A DNA stretch of 64,000 bases, taken from positions 1 through 64,000 of the forward strand of contig NZ_RAQQ01000022.1 in NCBI RefSeq assembly GCF_003610785.1. Direction: 5' to 3'. This document shows, in pieces, positions 35,003-43,176 of this stretch (position 1 is the stretch's first letter; the number at the start of each line of letters is the position of its first letter). Both the position numbers and the translations under genes were made by a program. A model generated the notes under the pieces. That model made no database searches and was not told the DNA's origin. It was given only the letters and a program-made list of their open reading frames with translations. This DNA comes from Micromonospora globbae (GTDB lineage Bacteria > Actinomycetota > Actinomycetes > Mycobacteriales > Micromonosporaceae).

Positions 35003-36025
35003 CTAGTTCTGGGCCAGCAGGTCGCCCACGTAGCGTGCCACGGCCCTCACCGTGGCGATGGTGCCGGGGTAGTCCATCCGGGTCGGCCCCAGCACACCGA
35101 GACCACCGACGATCGTCGAGCCCGGCCCGTAGCCGGTGCTCACCACGGAGGCGGCGCGCAGGTTGTCGATCTCGTTCTCGTCGCCGATACGGACGCGCAT
35201 CGTGCTCGGCTCGACCTCGCCGATCAGCTTGAGCAGCACGACCTCCTCCTCGAGGGCCTCGAGGATCGGTCGCAGCGAGCCCTGGAAGTCGAGCAGCCCG
35301 CTGCGGGCCAGGTTGGCCGTGCCGGCCAACGCGATCCGCTCCTCGTGCCGCTCGACCAGCGTCTCCAGCAGCACGCTGGAGAGCGCGGCCATGGCCGGCC
35401 GCCGGTCGGGGCTGGCCTCGTCGACCAGCGCCTGCACCAGCGGCGGCGTCTCGGACAGGCGGGTGCCGACCAGCTTCTCGTTGACCAGCCGGCGCATGTC
35501 GGTGACGTCGTCGGCGAGGATCGGCGCCGGCATCTCCACGAGCCGCTGCTCGACCCGGCCGGTGTCGGCGATCATGACGAGCATCAGCCGCGTGGTGGAG
35601 ATCGGCACCAGCTCCAGGTGCCGGACCGACGAGCGGGCGAGGCTCGGGTACTGCACGACGGCCACCTGCCGGGTCAGCTGGGCCAGCAGGCGCACCGTGC
35701 GGTGCACCACGTCGTCGAGGTCGACCGCGCCGACCAGGAAGCGCTCGATGGCCCGGCGCTCGGCCGGGCTGAGCGGCTTGACCTTCGACAGGCGGTCGAC
35801 GAAGAGCCGGTAGCCGCGGTCGGTGGGCACCCGTCCGGCGCTGGTGTGCGGCTGCCGGATGTAGCCCTCCTCCTCGAGCACCGCCATGTCGTTGCGGACC
35901 GTCGCCGGGGAGACCCCGAGTTGGTGCCGCTCGACCAGCGCTCGGCTGCCGACCGGCTCCTGGGTCGCGACGTAGTCCTCGACGATCGCGCGGAGCACGG
36001 CGAGCTTGCGGTCGTCGAGACCCAT
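35003..36025 (-). CDS. hrcA: Heat-inducible transcription repressor HrcA
   Basis: Repressor of class I heat-shock genes, binding CIRCE when folded by GroEL. The 340-residue product has an N-terminal winged helix (DRKLAVLRAIVEDYVATQEPVGSRALVERHQLGVSPATVRNDMAVLEEEGYIRQPHTSAGR), a GAF-like core and a dimerisation region. The ATG at 36025 is chosen because AGGAGG lies 8 bases upstream; the GTG at 36034 would overlap it. A CIRCE palindrome lies 58 bases upstream, showing autoregulation of hrcA-dnaJ. Confidence 0.95.
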   Translation of the reverse strand: MGLDDRKLAVLRAIVEDYVATQEPVGSRALVERHQLGVSPATVRNDMAVLEEEGYIRQPHTSAGRVPTDRGYRLFVDRLSKVKPLSPAERRAIERFLVGAVDLDDVVHRTVRLLAQLTRQVAVVQYPSLARSSVRHLELVPISTTRLMLVMIADTGRVEQRLVEMPAPILADDVTDMRRLVNEKLVGTRLSETPPLVQALVDEASPDRRPAMAALSSVLLETLVERHEERIALAGTANLARSGLLDFQGSLRPILEALEEEVVLLKLIGEVEPSTMRVRIGDENEIDNLRAASVVSTGYGPGSTIVGGLGVLGPTRMDYPGTIATVRAVARYVGDLLAQN

Positions 36026-36082
36026 CCTCCCCACCTCCTACGCGCATCGGCCCCCGGCGCTCGGCACCGCGGGCGGCGTTCC

Positions 36083-36107
36083 TGGCACTCGACTGTAGCG
36101 AGTGCCA
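36083..36107 (-). promoter_or_regulatory. CIRCE operator
   Basis: TGGCACTC (36083-36090), 9-base spacer, GAGTGCCA (36100-36107): the canonical inverted repeat bound by HrcA, with TG/CA in place of the usual outer TTA/TAA. It lies upstream of hrcA. Confidence 0.95.
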
Positions 36108-36261
36108 GTCTACGTCGGCGGGGCCGCCGACGCGATGATCAACGACGCACCGTCGGTGCGCCCCCGGCCACGTCACGGCGCCCGGCGCCTCCGGTCGCAC
36201 TCGGCCGAACGGCCGGTCCGACCCGGCGGTGTCGCCCTGGCGTGCCGTTGCGGACGGCCCC

Positions 36262-36267
36262 TACCGT
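36262..36267 (+). promoter_or_regulatory. Leaderless -10 box (TACCGT)
   Basis: TACCGT with a 7-base spacer to the ATG at 36275 and no Shine-Dalgarno. Confidence 0.6.
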
Positions 36268-36274
36268 GACGTCC

Positions 36275-36931
36275 ATGACTGAACCACCTCGCCCTCCCGG
36301 CGGTGGTCACCCCGACGAACACCCGTCGGACCCGACCCAGCCGCCGGCAGCACCCGGCCCGTCCGCCGCGGACGAGCCGCCCACCGCACCACTGTCCGGC
36401 GCGCCGGGACCGGCTGGCTATCCCCCGCCCGGTGGCTATCCGCCGCCCGCCGGGGACCAGCCGCCGTCCGGCGGCTATCCCCCACCGGGCGGCTATCCCC
36501 CACCGGGCGGGTACCCGCCGCCGGGCCCCGGCTACCCGCCACCGGGAGCGGGCTACCCGGCCGGCGGCTACGGCCCGCCCGCCGGTTACGCCAACAACGA
36601 GGACAAGACGTGGGCCCTGGTCGCCCACTTCGGCGGTGCCGTCGGCGCCCTGATCAGCTTCGGCCCGCTCGGCTTCGTCGGCCCGCTGATCGCCTACCTG
36701 GCCCGCGGGCAGCAGTCCCCGACCGTACGGGCGCACGCGGTGGCCGCGCTGAACTTCCAGATCCTGTGGTCGGCCATCGCCTTCGTCCTGCTCTTCGTGA
36801 GCTGGTGCCTGCTGTTCCTGCCGAGCATCGCCGTCGTGGTGATCCAGATCGTGTTCGGCATCGTCGCCGGCATGCGGGCCAACGAGGGCACGACCTACCG
36901 CTACCCGATGTCGGCGAGCTTCATCAAGTGA
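36275..36931 (+). CDS. DUF4870-domain membrane protein with Pro/Gly/Tyr repeat
   Basis: A 218-residue protein. Residues 1-105 are disordered, with a central run of GGYPPP-type repeats (about 48-95). The C-terminal DUF4870 domain begins at DKTWALVAHFGGAVGALISFGPLGFVGPLIAYLARG and has three hydrophobic helices; QQSPTVRAHAVAALNFQ between them is the family hallmark. The function is unknown; such repeats often mediate low-affinity protein interaction. It converges on hemW, 40 bases away. Confidence 0.88.
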   Translation: MTEPPRPPGGGHPDEHPSDPTQPPAAPGPSAADEPPTAPLSGAPGPAGYPPPGGYPPPAGDQPPSGGYPPPGGYPPPGGYPPPGPGYPPPGAGYPAGGYGPPAGYANNEDKTWALVAHFGGAVGALISFGPLGFVGPLIAYLARGQQSPTVRAHAVAALNFQILWSAIAFVLLFVSWCLLFLPSIAVVVIQIVFGIVAGMRANEGTTYRYPMSASFIK

Positions 36932-36971
36932 CCTCGGTCGGCCGCTCCCCCGGCCGGCCGGAGCCCGGCCG

Positions 36972-38195
36972 TTAGGGAAGCAGGTCCCGGACGACGGCGT
37001 CGGCCAGGAGCCGGCCGCGCAGGGTGAGCACGGCGCGGCCGGCCGCGTACTCGGCCGGGGCCAGCAGACCGTCGGCGAGCGCCCGCTCCGCGCCGGCCCG
37101 CCCGGCGGGATCCAGCGCGTCCAGCGGCAGCCCCGACGCGAGACGCAGGCGCAGCATCACGTCCTCCATGTGGGCCTCGTCCGGGGTGAGCACCTCCCGG
37201 GCGAGGCCGGGCGAGCGCCCCTCCGCGAGCCGCTGGGCGTACGCCGCCGGGTGCTTGACGTTCCACCAGCGCACCCCGCCGACGTGGCTGTGCGCCCCCG
37301 GCCCGAGCCCCCACCAGTCGCCGCCGGTCCAGTAGAGCAGGTTGTGCCGGCAGCGGGCGGCCGGCGTGCGCGCCCAGTTGGAGACCTCGTACCAGGAGAA
37401 GCCGGCCCCGCCGAGCGCGGCCTCCGCGGCCAGGTAGCGGTCCGCGGCCACGTCGTCGTCGGGGTACGGCAGCTCGCCGCGGCGCATCCGGGCGGCGAGC
37501 CGGGTGCCGTCCTCGACGATCAGGGCGTACGCGCTGACGTGGTCCACCCCGGCCGCGACCACCTCGTCCAGCGAGCGGGCGAAGTCCTCGGGGCGCTCGC
37601 CGGGCGTGCCGTAGATGAGGTCGAGGTTGACGTGGTCGAAGCCGGCGTCGCGCGCCTCCCGCGCGGCGGCGGTGGCCCGCCCGGCGCTGTGCCGGCGGTC
37701 GAGGACCGCCAGCACCCCGGGCGCGGCGGACTGCATGCCCAGCGAGATCCGGGTGTAGCCGGCCGCCCGCAGCGCCTTGAGGGAGTCGGGGGTGACTGAC
37801 TCCGGATTGGCCTCGGTGGTCACCTCGGCGTCGGCGGCGAGCCCCCAGGTGCGGTCGATGCCGTCGAGGATGCGGGCCAGGTCGTCGGCGGGGAGCAGCG
37901 TCGGGGTGCCCCCGCCCACGAAGACGGTCTCCACCCGCCCGGGCGGGGCGTCGCCGAGCACGCGGGCGGCGAGGCGCAGCTCGGCCAGGACGGTCTCGGC
38001 GTACTCCTCACGGGTGGCACCCCCGCCCAGCTCGGCGGCCGTGTAGGTGTTGAAGTCGCAGTAGCCGCAGCGGCTGGCGCAGAAGGGCACGTGGACGTAC
38101 ACCCCGAAGCCCCGCGCGCCGACCTCGCGGAGCGCCGTGGCGGGCAGCGAGCCGTCGACGGGGACGGGCTCGCCTTCTGGAAGGACGCCGGGCAT
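36972..38195 (-). CDS. hemW: Heme chaperone HemW (radical SAM, HemN-like)
   Basis: A radical SAM protein of 407 residues related to coproporphyrinogen dehydrogenase. It has the CxxxCxxC cluster motif in PFCASRCGYCDF (about 36-47), the GGGTPTLLP loop, QSAAPGVLAVLDRRHS and a C-terminal HemN-type domain (RLRLASGLPLDAL). The RCGYCDF sequence lacking an extra N-terminal segment favours HemW, a heme-trafficking protein, over HemN. The ATG at 38195 lies 19 bases from the divergent enoyl-CoA hydratase start, and their -10 boxes overlap. Confidence 0.9.
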   Translation of the reverse strand: MPGVLPEGEPVPVDGSLPATALREVGARGFGVYVHVPFCASRCGYCDFNTYTAAELGGGATREEYAETVLAELRLAARVLGDAPPGRVETVFVGGGTPTLLPADDLARILDGIDRTWGLAADAEVTTEANPESVTPDSLKALRAAGYTRISLGMQSAAPGVLAVLDRRHSAGRATAAAREARDAGFDHVNLDLIYGTPGERPEDFARSLDEVVAAGVDHVSAYALIVEDGTRLAARMRRGELPYPDDDVAADRYLAAEAALGGAGFSWYEVSNWARTPAARCRHNLLYWTGGDWWGLGPGAHSHVGGVRWWNVKHPAAYAQRLAEGRSPGLAREVLTPDEAHMEDVMLRLRLASGLPLDALDPAGRAGAERALADGLLAPAEYAAGRAVLTLRGRLLADAVVRDLLP

Positions 38196-38201
38196 GGCCA
38201 C

Positions 38202-38208
38202 TAGTGTG
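38202..38208. promoter_or_regulatory. Overlapping divergent leaderless -10 boxes
   Basis: Plus strand TAGTGT (38202-38207) lies 7 bases before the ATG at 38215. Minus strand CACACT (38208-38203) lies 7 bases before the hemW ATG at 38195. The same DNA would serve as -10 for both directions. Confidence 0.5.
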
Positions 38209-38214
38209 CCCGGC

Positions 38215-39000
38215 ATGACCTCTCCCGACGCGCTCGTGCGGGTCGCGACGGCCCGTGGGGTGACCACCCTCACCCTCGACAGCCCGCACAACCGCAACGC
38301 GCTCTCCACGCCGCTGATGACGCAGCTGCTCGCCGGCCTGGCCGACGCGGTCGCCGACGAGTCCGTCCGGGTCGTCGTGCTCGACCACACCGGTCCGGTC
38401 TTCTGCTCCGGCGCGGATCTCAAGGAGACGGCCGCCGCGTACGCCAGCGGGACGGTGCCGGCCGGCATGCTCGGCGACGTGCTGGCCGCCGTCTGGGAGT
38501 GCCCGAAGCCGGTGGTGGCCCGGGTGGCCGGCCCGGCACGCGCCGGCGGCCTGGGGCTGATCGCCGCGGCCGACGTGGCGGTCTGCGCCGAGGAGGCGAC
38601 GTTCGCGTTCACCGAGGTACGGATCGGCGTGGTGCCGGCGGTGATCTCGGCGACCGTGCTGCCCCGGCTGGCGCCGCGCGCGGCGGCCGAGCTGTACCTC
38701 ACGGGAGACACGTTCGACGGCCGCCGGGCCGCCGAGATCGGCCTCGTCACCGCGGCGGTGCCCGCCGACGGGCTGGACGCGGCGGTGCGGCGGTACTGCG
38801 ATTCGCTGGTCCGGGGCGCGCCGGGGGCGCTCGCCGGCGCCAAGGAGCTGCTGCGCCGGCCCGCCCCCGGCGACCTGCGCACCGAGATCGCCGAGCTGGG
38901 CGCCCTGTCGACCCGCTACTTCCTCTCCGACGAGGGGCGCGAGGGCGTGCTGGCGTTCCGGGAGAAGCGGCCGGCCCGGTGGGTGCCCGCGGACGACTGA
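38215..39000 (+). CDS. Enoyl-CoA hydratase/isomerase family protein
   Basis: Crotonase-fold protein of 261 residues. The oxyanion-hole segments are visible: FCSGADLKE (about 64-72) and ARVAGPARAGGLGLIAAADV, followed by FTEVRIGVVPAVISATVLPRL with the catalytic Glu region and EIGLVTAAVP. The GARAG element reads GPARAGGLGL, an acceptable variant. The reaction cannot be fixed from sequence. It is transcribed divergently from hemW. Confidence 0.9.
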   Translation: MTSPDALVRVATARGVTTLTLDSPHNRNALSTPLMTQLLAGLADAVADESVRVVVLDHTGPVFCSGADLKETAAAYASGTVPAGMLGDVLAAVWECPKPVVARVAGPARAGGLGLIAAADVAVCAEEATFAFTEVRIGVVPAVISATVLPRLAPRAAAELYLTGDTFDGRRAAEIGLVTAAVPADGLDAAVRRYCDSLVRGAPGALAGAKELLRRPAPGDLRTEIAELGALSTRYFLSDEGREGVLAFREKRPARWVPADD

Positions 39001-39430
39001 CGCCCGGGCGGTCCGGCGGCGCCGGATCACCCGTCCGGGACGTGCGGCGGCGGGTCGGGAACCCCGGGGTCGCGGCCCGGGTCACGGTCGCGCCGCCGCC
39101 GACCGCGCCGGTGATGTACGAAGCCCGGTCGGAGGCAGCCCCGTGACCGGTCGACGGCCTCCTGGCGATCACCCTCGGTGACGCTCGTGACAGGGCCGGC
39201 CACCGGCACGTACGGTGCTCTCGCCGGGGACGGTGATCTCCTGGCCGGGCCACGAGGAGGGGCCATCCCGCCGTCACCGGACGCACCGGACGCCGGTGCG
39301 ATCCGTGCGGGTGAGACCGCAGCCGGGGCGGGAATGCGGTACCCGGCCCGGCCGGCCCGAACCGGCCGGACGGCCCCGGGAGGGCCGACGAGGGACGTAC
39401 GCTTGGCAAACTGTCGAACAGGGGGTGTGG
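39001..39430. other. Intergenic region without a supported gene
   Basis: About 430 bases. Frames on both strands lack start signals and have irregular codon use. TACGCT at 39398-39403 is a plausible -10 for the next gene. Nothing else is recognised. Confidence 0.5.
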
Positions 39431-40282
39431 GTGCGAACTCGGGCGGTGGTGGCCGGCGGCGTGGCTCTCGTCCTGCTCGCCGTGGTCGGCGCCCTTGTCC
39501 TCGTCCGGCGCATCGGCGGTGAGCTGCGCCTGCCGCTGACCAGCCGGACCTGCACGGTGCAGGCCGACGGCCGCGTGGTGCTCGACGCCGACCAGATGGC
39601 CAACGCGGCGACGATCGCGGCCATCGGGGCGCAGCTCGGCATGCCGGAGCGGGCCGTGGTGGTCGCGCTGGCGACCGCCTACCAGGAGTCGGGCCTGCGC
39701 AACCTCCCGGACGGTGACCGCGACTCGATCGGCCTGTTCCAGCAGCGTCCCAGCCAGGGCTGGGGCAGCCCGCAGGAGATCCGCGACCCGCGGTACGCGG
39801 CCAGGCGGTTCTACACGGCGCTCAAGAAGGTCCGGGGCTGGGAGCGGATGCGGATCACCGACGCGGCCCAGCGCGTGCAGCGCTCCGCCTTCCCCGAGGC
39901 GTACCAGAAGTGGGCCGACGAGTCGGCCGTGCTCGCGCGGGCGCTGCTGGGCGACGCGACCGGCGCCGTGGCGTGCACGCTGATGGGCACGCCGGTGATG
40001 CGGGGCGCCACGGCCGTGGCCGCCCTGACCCGGAACCTCGCCCTCGACTGGGGGTTGCCGGGCGACGACGTGCCGACGGATCTGACCGGGCTCACGCTCG
40101 CGGCCGCCGACCAGCGGGACGGCTGGCGGTACGCCCACTGGCTCGTCTCGCACGCCAGGGACCACGGGGTGAAGCGGGTGCGCTTCGGCGACCTCGAGTG
40201 GACCGCGCGCAAGGGCTCCTGGACCGCGGTGGGCGGGGAGTCGGAGGCGCGCGTGGTCGCCGAGGTCTACGCCGACAGTTGA
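39431..40282 (+). CDS. Membrane-anchored lysozyme-like domain protein
   Basis: A 283-residue protein: one N-terminal transmembrane anchor (about 5-25) and an extracytoplasmic domain. The segment VVVALATAYQESGLRNL ... DSIGLFQQRPSQGWG ... DPRYAARRFY is a lysozyme/transglycosylase-like pattern, with the Glu in QESG as candidate catalytic acid and GLFQQRPSQGWG as the core. The C-terminal 100 residues resemble a further peptidoglycan-related or scaffold region, undefined. Related actinobacterial proteins are often mis-labelled heavy metal transporters. GTG 39431 is used because CAGGGGG lies 5 bases upstream. Confidence 0.8.
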   Translation: MRTRAVVAGGVALVLLAVVGALVLVRRIGGELRLPLTSRTCTVQADGRVVLDADQMANAATIAAIGAQLGMPERAVVVALATAYQESGLRNLPDGDRDSIGLFQQRPSQGWGSPQEIRDPRYAARRFYTALKKVRGWERMRITDAAQRVQRSAFPEAYQKWADESAVLARALLGDATGAVACTLMGTPVMRGATAVAALTRNLALDWGLPGDDVPTDLTGLTLAAADQRDGWRYAHWLVSHARDHGVKRVRFGDLEWTARKGSWTAVGGESEARVVAEVYADS

Positions 40283-40501
40283 TCGACCCGGATTTCCCTA
40301 CCCTCAGTCATCGCACAATCCGTCAATTCGGGCGTGCTGGCCTATAACGCGCCTTGCCCATGACGATGCGTGTCCGTACGGTTTCCGAAGGTCCCGAACC
40401 GGCGGAAGGCCGCCTCCTCGCCCTCCCGGGCCCACGGCTGGGCGCGTTACGATCGGCGGCCTGTGCCAGAAGTGGGTTCACCTCATGGGGAGGGGTACGA
40501 C

Positions 40502-41407
40502 GTGGCGTTCGACTACGGCGGCCGGACCGGTTACGAACCGATCAGCGACACTGACCGCAAGGAGTTCCACGAGCAGGGCTTTCTCCTGCTGCGCAATGTC
40601 CTGACGGAGGACCACCGGGCGGCGCTGGAGGCGGCGGTCGACCGCGTCTACGCCGAGGAGAAGGCCAAGGGCAACACGACGAAGGACGGCACCCTGCACC
40701 TGCTGGGCTTCGTCGAGCGGGACGAGCTCTTCGGCGAGCTGCTCACCCACCCGATCACCTTCCCGTACATGTGGGGCCTGGCCGGGTGGAACATCTACAC
40801 CCACCACAACCACCTCGACGTGACGCCGCCGGCGCTTGAGCCGGAGAAGCCGTACTGGGGTTGGCACCAGGACGGGTACCGGCAGAACTCCGACCCGGAG
40901 ACCATGGACCCGAGCGTCCCGCGGCCGATGTTCTCGCTGAAGGTCGCCTACGTGCTCTCCGACCTGTCGGAGACCGGGCGCGGCGCCACCAAGGTCATCC
41001 CGGGCAGCCACCTGTGGAACTCGCTGCCCCGCCCGGACGACCTGACCGTGCACAACCCGGACCCGGAGGGCACGGTGGAGATCACCGCGAACCCGGGTGA
41101 CGCGTTCATCTTCGACCGTCGCCAGTGGCACTCCCGGTCGACGAACCTGTCGAACATCACCCGCAAGATGCTCTTCATCGGCTACACCTACCGGTGGATC
41201 CGGCCGCTTGACGAGCTGCACATCGACAAGGACGGCGAGTGGTGGGCCAACCGCACGCCGGTGCAGCGCCAGCTCTGCGGTGAGGGCACGCACACCGCGA
41301 ACTACTGGGGCATCAACTGGGACGGCTACATCGACGACGAGATCCCGCTGCGCAAGGAGCTCAAGGAGCGCGGCCTTCTCGACCGCAACATCCCCTGGCT
41401 CCGCTGA
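40502..41407 (+). CDS. Phytanoyl-CoA dioxygenase family protein
   Basis: Fe(II)/2-oxoglutarate-dependent oxygenase of 301 residues. The metal triad can be read from WGWHQDGYR (H-x-D) and the distal His in RRQWHSRSTN; the following Arg in NITRK is the likely 2-oxoglutarate binder. VIPGSHLW and GDAFIFD are family features. Members of this family hydroxylate or halogenate diverse substrates; no biosynthetic cluster surrounds this gene, so the substrate is open. The GTG start has GGGGAGGGG six bases upstream. TATAAC at 40343-40348 may be the -10. A strong terminator follows. Confidence 0.88.
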   Translation: MAFDYGGRTGYEPISDTDRKEFHEQGFLLLRNVLTEDHRAALEAAVDRVYAEEKAKGNTTKDGTLHLLGFVERDELFGELLTHPITFPYMWGLAGWNIYTHHNHLDVTPPALEPEKPYWGWHQDGYRQNSDPETMDPSVPRPMFSLKVAYVLSDLSETGRGATKVIPGSHLWNSLPRPDDLTVHNPDPEGTVEITANPGDAFIFDRRQWHSRSTNLSNITRKMLFIGYTYRWIRPLDELHIDKDGEWWANRTPVQRQLCGEGTHTANYWGINWDGYIDDEIPLRKELKERGLLDRNIPWLR

Positions 41408-41419
41408 TCGCGTAGCTTG

Positions 41420-41459
41420 AGGGCCCCCTGTCGACGCCCACGGCGCGACAGGGGGCCCT
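41420..41459. terminator. Bidirectional terminator
   Basis: 14-bp perfect stem, 41420-41433 with 41446-41459, and a 12-base loop. It lies 12 bases after the dioxygenase stop and upstream of the convergent MOSC gene end. Confidence 0.85.
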
Positions 41460-41537
41460 TCGCGTGCGCCGGTCCCAGATCCGGCGCTCGGCACCGGAAC
41501 CGGCGCTGGGCGTCAGACCGGGCTCACGAGGCGGCCG

Positions 41538-42179
41538 TCAGACCCGGCTCCCGAGGCGGCGGCGCGCCTTCTCCCGTAGCGACTCCGGCAGGTCGGCGGC
41601 GTCCAGCAACCGGGGCAGCAGCTCCGGTTCCAGGTTCAGCGCCCGGAACACCTCGCCGATCGTCACCCCGTGCGCGGGCCGCTCGACCACCCGCACCGGA
41701 TCGCCGGCGGCCGCCTCCCCCTCCCGCAGCACCCGCAGGTACGCCCCGGGCATCGCCCGCGCCGTGAACCGCTTGATCAGGTCGGGCACGCCCCAGAAGC
41801 CGGCGAACGTGGTGCACGGCGTACGGGGCTTGGTCACCTGGAGCAGGGCGGACCCGACCAGCCACTGCTCGCCGATCACCGCACCGGTCACGTCCACCGC
41901 GTACGTCGTGAGGTTCTCGCCGAGGTTGCCGGGCCGCACGGGCCGGCCCAGCTCGGCCGCCCACCAGCCGGCGTCCTCCTCCGCGTACGCGTAGACCGCC
42001 TGGTCGGGGCCGCCGTGGTGGGCGCGCTCGCCGATGAAGTCGCCGGTCACGCCGTCGCCGCGGAAGAGCACCGGGCCCTCGGCGGGCCGCTTGTCGATGC
42101 CGCTGCGACCGCTCGCGTCGCCGGCCCAGTCCGCCTCGGTGACCACACCGAGGTTCACCGCCACCACCCTGCCCGTCAT
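41538..42179 (-). CDS. MOSC domain-containing protein (YiiM-like)
   Basis: A 213-residue MOSC protein, the fold of the molybdenum cofactor sulfurase C-terminus. Signature elements are FRGDGVTGDFIGERAHHGGPDQAVYAY, GENLTTYAVDVTGAVIGEQW and the conserved Cys in KPRTPCTTFAG. Homologues (YiiM/MosC) handle Moco-dependent reduction or sulfur transfer. The ATG at 42179 lies 7 bases after TAGGCT (leaderless). No molybdenum enzyme is nearby. Confidence 0.88.
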   Translation of the reverse strand: MTGRVVAVNLGVVTEADWAGDASGRSGIDKRPAEGPVLFRGDGVTGDFIGERAHHGGPDQAVYAYAEEDAGWWAAELGRPVRPGNLGENLTTYAVDVTGAVIGEQWLVGSALLQVTKPRTPCTTFAGFWGVPDLIKRFTARAMPGAYLRVLREGEAAAGDPVRVVERPAHGVTIGEVFRALNLEPELLPRLLDAADLPESLREKARRRLGSRV

Positions 42180-42186
42180 GGCGGCC

Positions 42187-42192
42187 AGCCTA
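42187..42192 (-). promoter_or_regulatory. Leaderless -10 box for the MOSC gene (TAGGCT)
   Basis: TAGGCT on the minus strand, with a 7-base spacer to the ATG at 42179. Confidence 0.6.
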
Positions 42193-42252
42193 GCCCTCGG
42201 CGCGGGTCGGTGCGGCGGCGAGCGGGGCGGTGTCGACGGCGGGGTCCGCCGC

Positions 42253-42366
42253 CGTCGACCTTGACGACCCCCGCCGTCGGCCCTTGACGACCCCCGCCGT
42301 CAGCCCTTGACGACCCGCGGTGTCGGCCCTTGACGACAGCCGCTGTCAGCCCTTGACGGCCCCCGC
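42253..42366 (-). repeat. Five tandem 23-bp repeats derived from a permease gene 3' end
   Basis: Units at 42253-42274 (22 bp), 42275-42297, 42298-42320, 42321-42343 and 42344-42366. The last unit contains the final codons and stop of the permease gene; the others lie just downstream and vary by a few bases. On the minus strand each unit reads like GTCAAGGGC(T/C)GAC. See findings. Confidence 0.85.
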
Positions 42367-43176
42367 CACCAGCCCGGAGACCATCCGCCGCTGCACGAGC
42401 AGGAAGAAGACGATCACCGGGAGGGTGAACAGGGTGGACGCCGCCATCACCGGGCCCCAGGCCGTGTCGTCGCGCCCGAAGAAGAACGTCATGGCGACGG
42501 GCAGGGTGTAGCGGTCCTGGTCGTTGATGAACGTGAGCGCGAAGATCAGCTCGTTCCAGGCGGTGATGAAGGAGAAGATGCTGGTCGCCACGAGCCCGGG
42601 GGCGACCAGCGGGAAGAGGACCCGCCGGAAGATCTGCGCCCGGCTCGCGCCGTCGATGGCCGCCGCCTCCTCCAGTTCCTTGGGCACCGCCGCGACGAAG
42701 CCGCGCAGCATCCACACCGCGAACGGCAGCGAGAAACCGAGGTACGTGAGGATCAGGCTGGGCAGGGTGTTGTAGAGCCCGAGCCGCTGGATCATCAGGA
42801 AGAGCGGGATGACGAGCGCCTCCAGCGGGATCATCTGCACGACGAGCAGCATGATCAGGAAGCTGGTGCGCAGCCGGAACCGGAACCGGGCCACGGCGGT
42901 GGCCGCCAGCAGCGCGACCAGCCCGCTGAGGACCACGGTCGTGACGGCGACGAGCGCGCTGTTGAGGAAGAAGTCGGCGAAGGTCACCCCGGGGATCAGG
43001 TTCCCGGTGAGGATCTCCCGGTAGTGGTCGAGCGTGGGGTGGGCCGGCACCGGCTGGGGCGTGCTGGCGAAGATGTCCCGGCTGGGCTTCAGGGATGTGG
43101 CGATCATCCAGTAGACGGGGAAGGCCGCGAAGAGCGCCACCAGCAGCCCGGCGCCGTTGAGGGCCACCTTCTTCAC
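42346..43176 (-). CDS. Carbohydrate ABC transporter permease (MalG type)
   Basis: CUT1-family inner-membrane subunit of 276 residues with six hydrophobic segments. The cytosolic EAA loop is EELEEAAAIDGASRAQIFRRVLFPLVAPG (about 180-208). The N-terminal helix follows a short KKVALNG start, and FPVYWMIATSLKP is the usual MalG opening. The GTG start overlaps the MalF-type gene stop by GTGA. The gene ends inside a tandem repeat array. Confidence 0.92.
   Translation of the reverse strand: MKKVALNGAGLLVALFAAFPVYWMIATSLKPSRDIFASTPQPVPAHPTLDHYREILTGNLIPGVTFADFFLNSALVAVTTVVLSGLVALLAATAVARFRFRLRTSFLIMLLVVQMIPLEALVIPLFLMIQRLGLYNTLPSLILTYLGFSLPFAVWMLRGFVAAVPKELEEAAAIDGASRAQIFRRVLFPLVAPGLVATSIFSFITAWNELIFALTFINDQDRYTLPVAMTFFFGRDDTAWGPVMAASTLFTLPVIVFFLLVQRRMVSGLVAGAVKG

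Noticed and set aside
39027..39266. Small minus-strand ORF in the gap before the lysozyme-like gene
   Set aside because: The product is Pro/Arg low complexity, with no ribosome binding site or TANNNT box at the right offset.
42253..42366. CRISPR array
   Set aside because: The units are directly adjacent without spacers and are derived from the end of the permease gene.
42176..42715. Minus-strand frame running through the 23-bp repeats
   Set aside because: It is out of frame with the permease, and its repetitive VVKG-type peptide comes only from the tandem DNA repeat.
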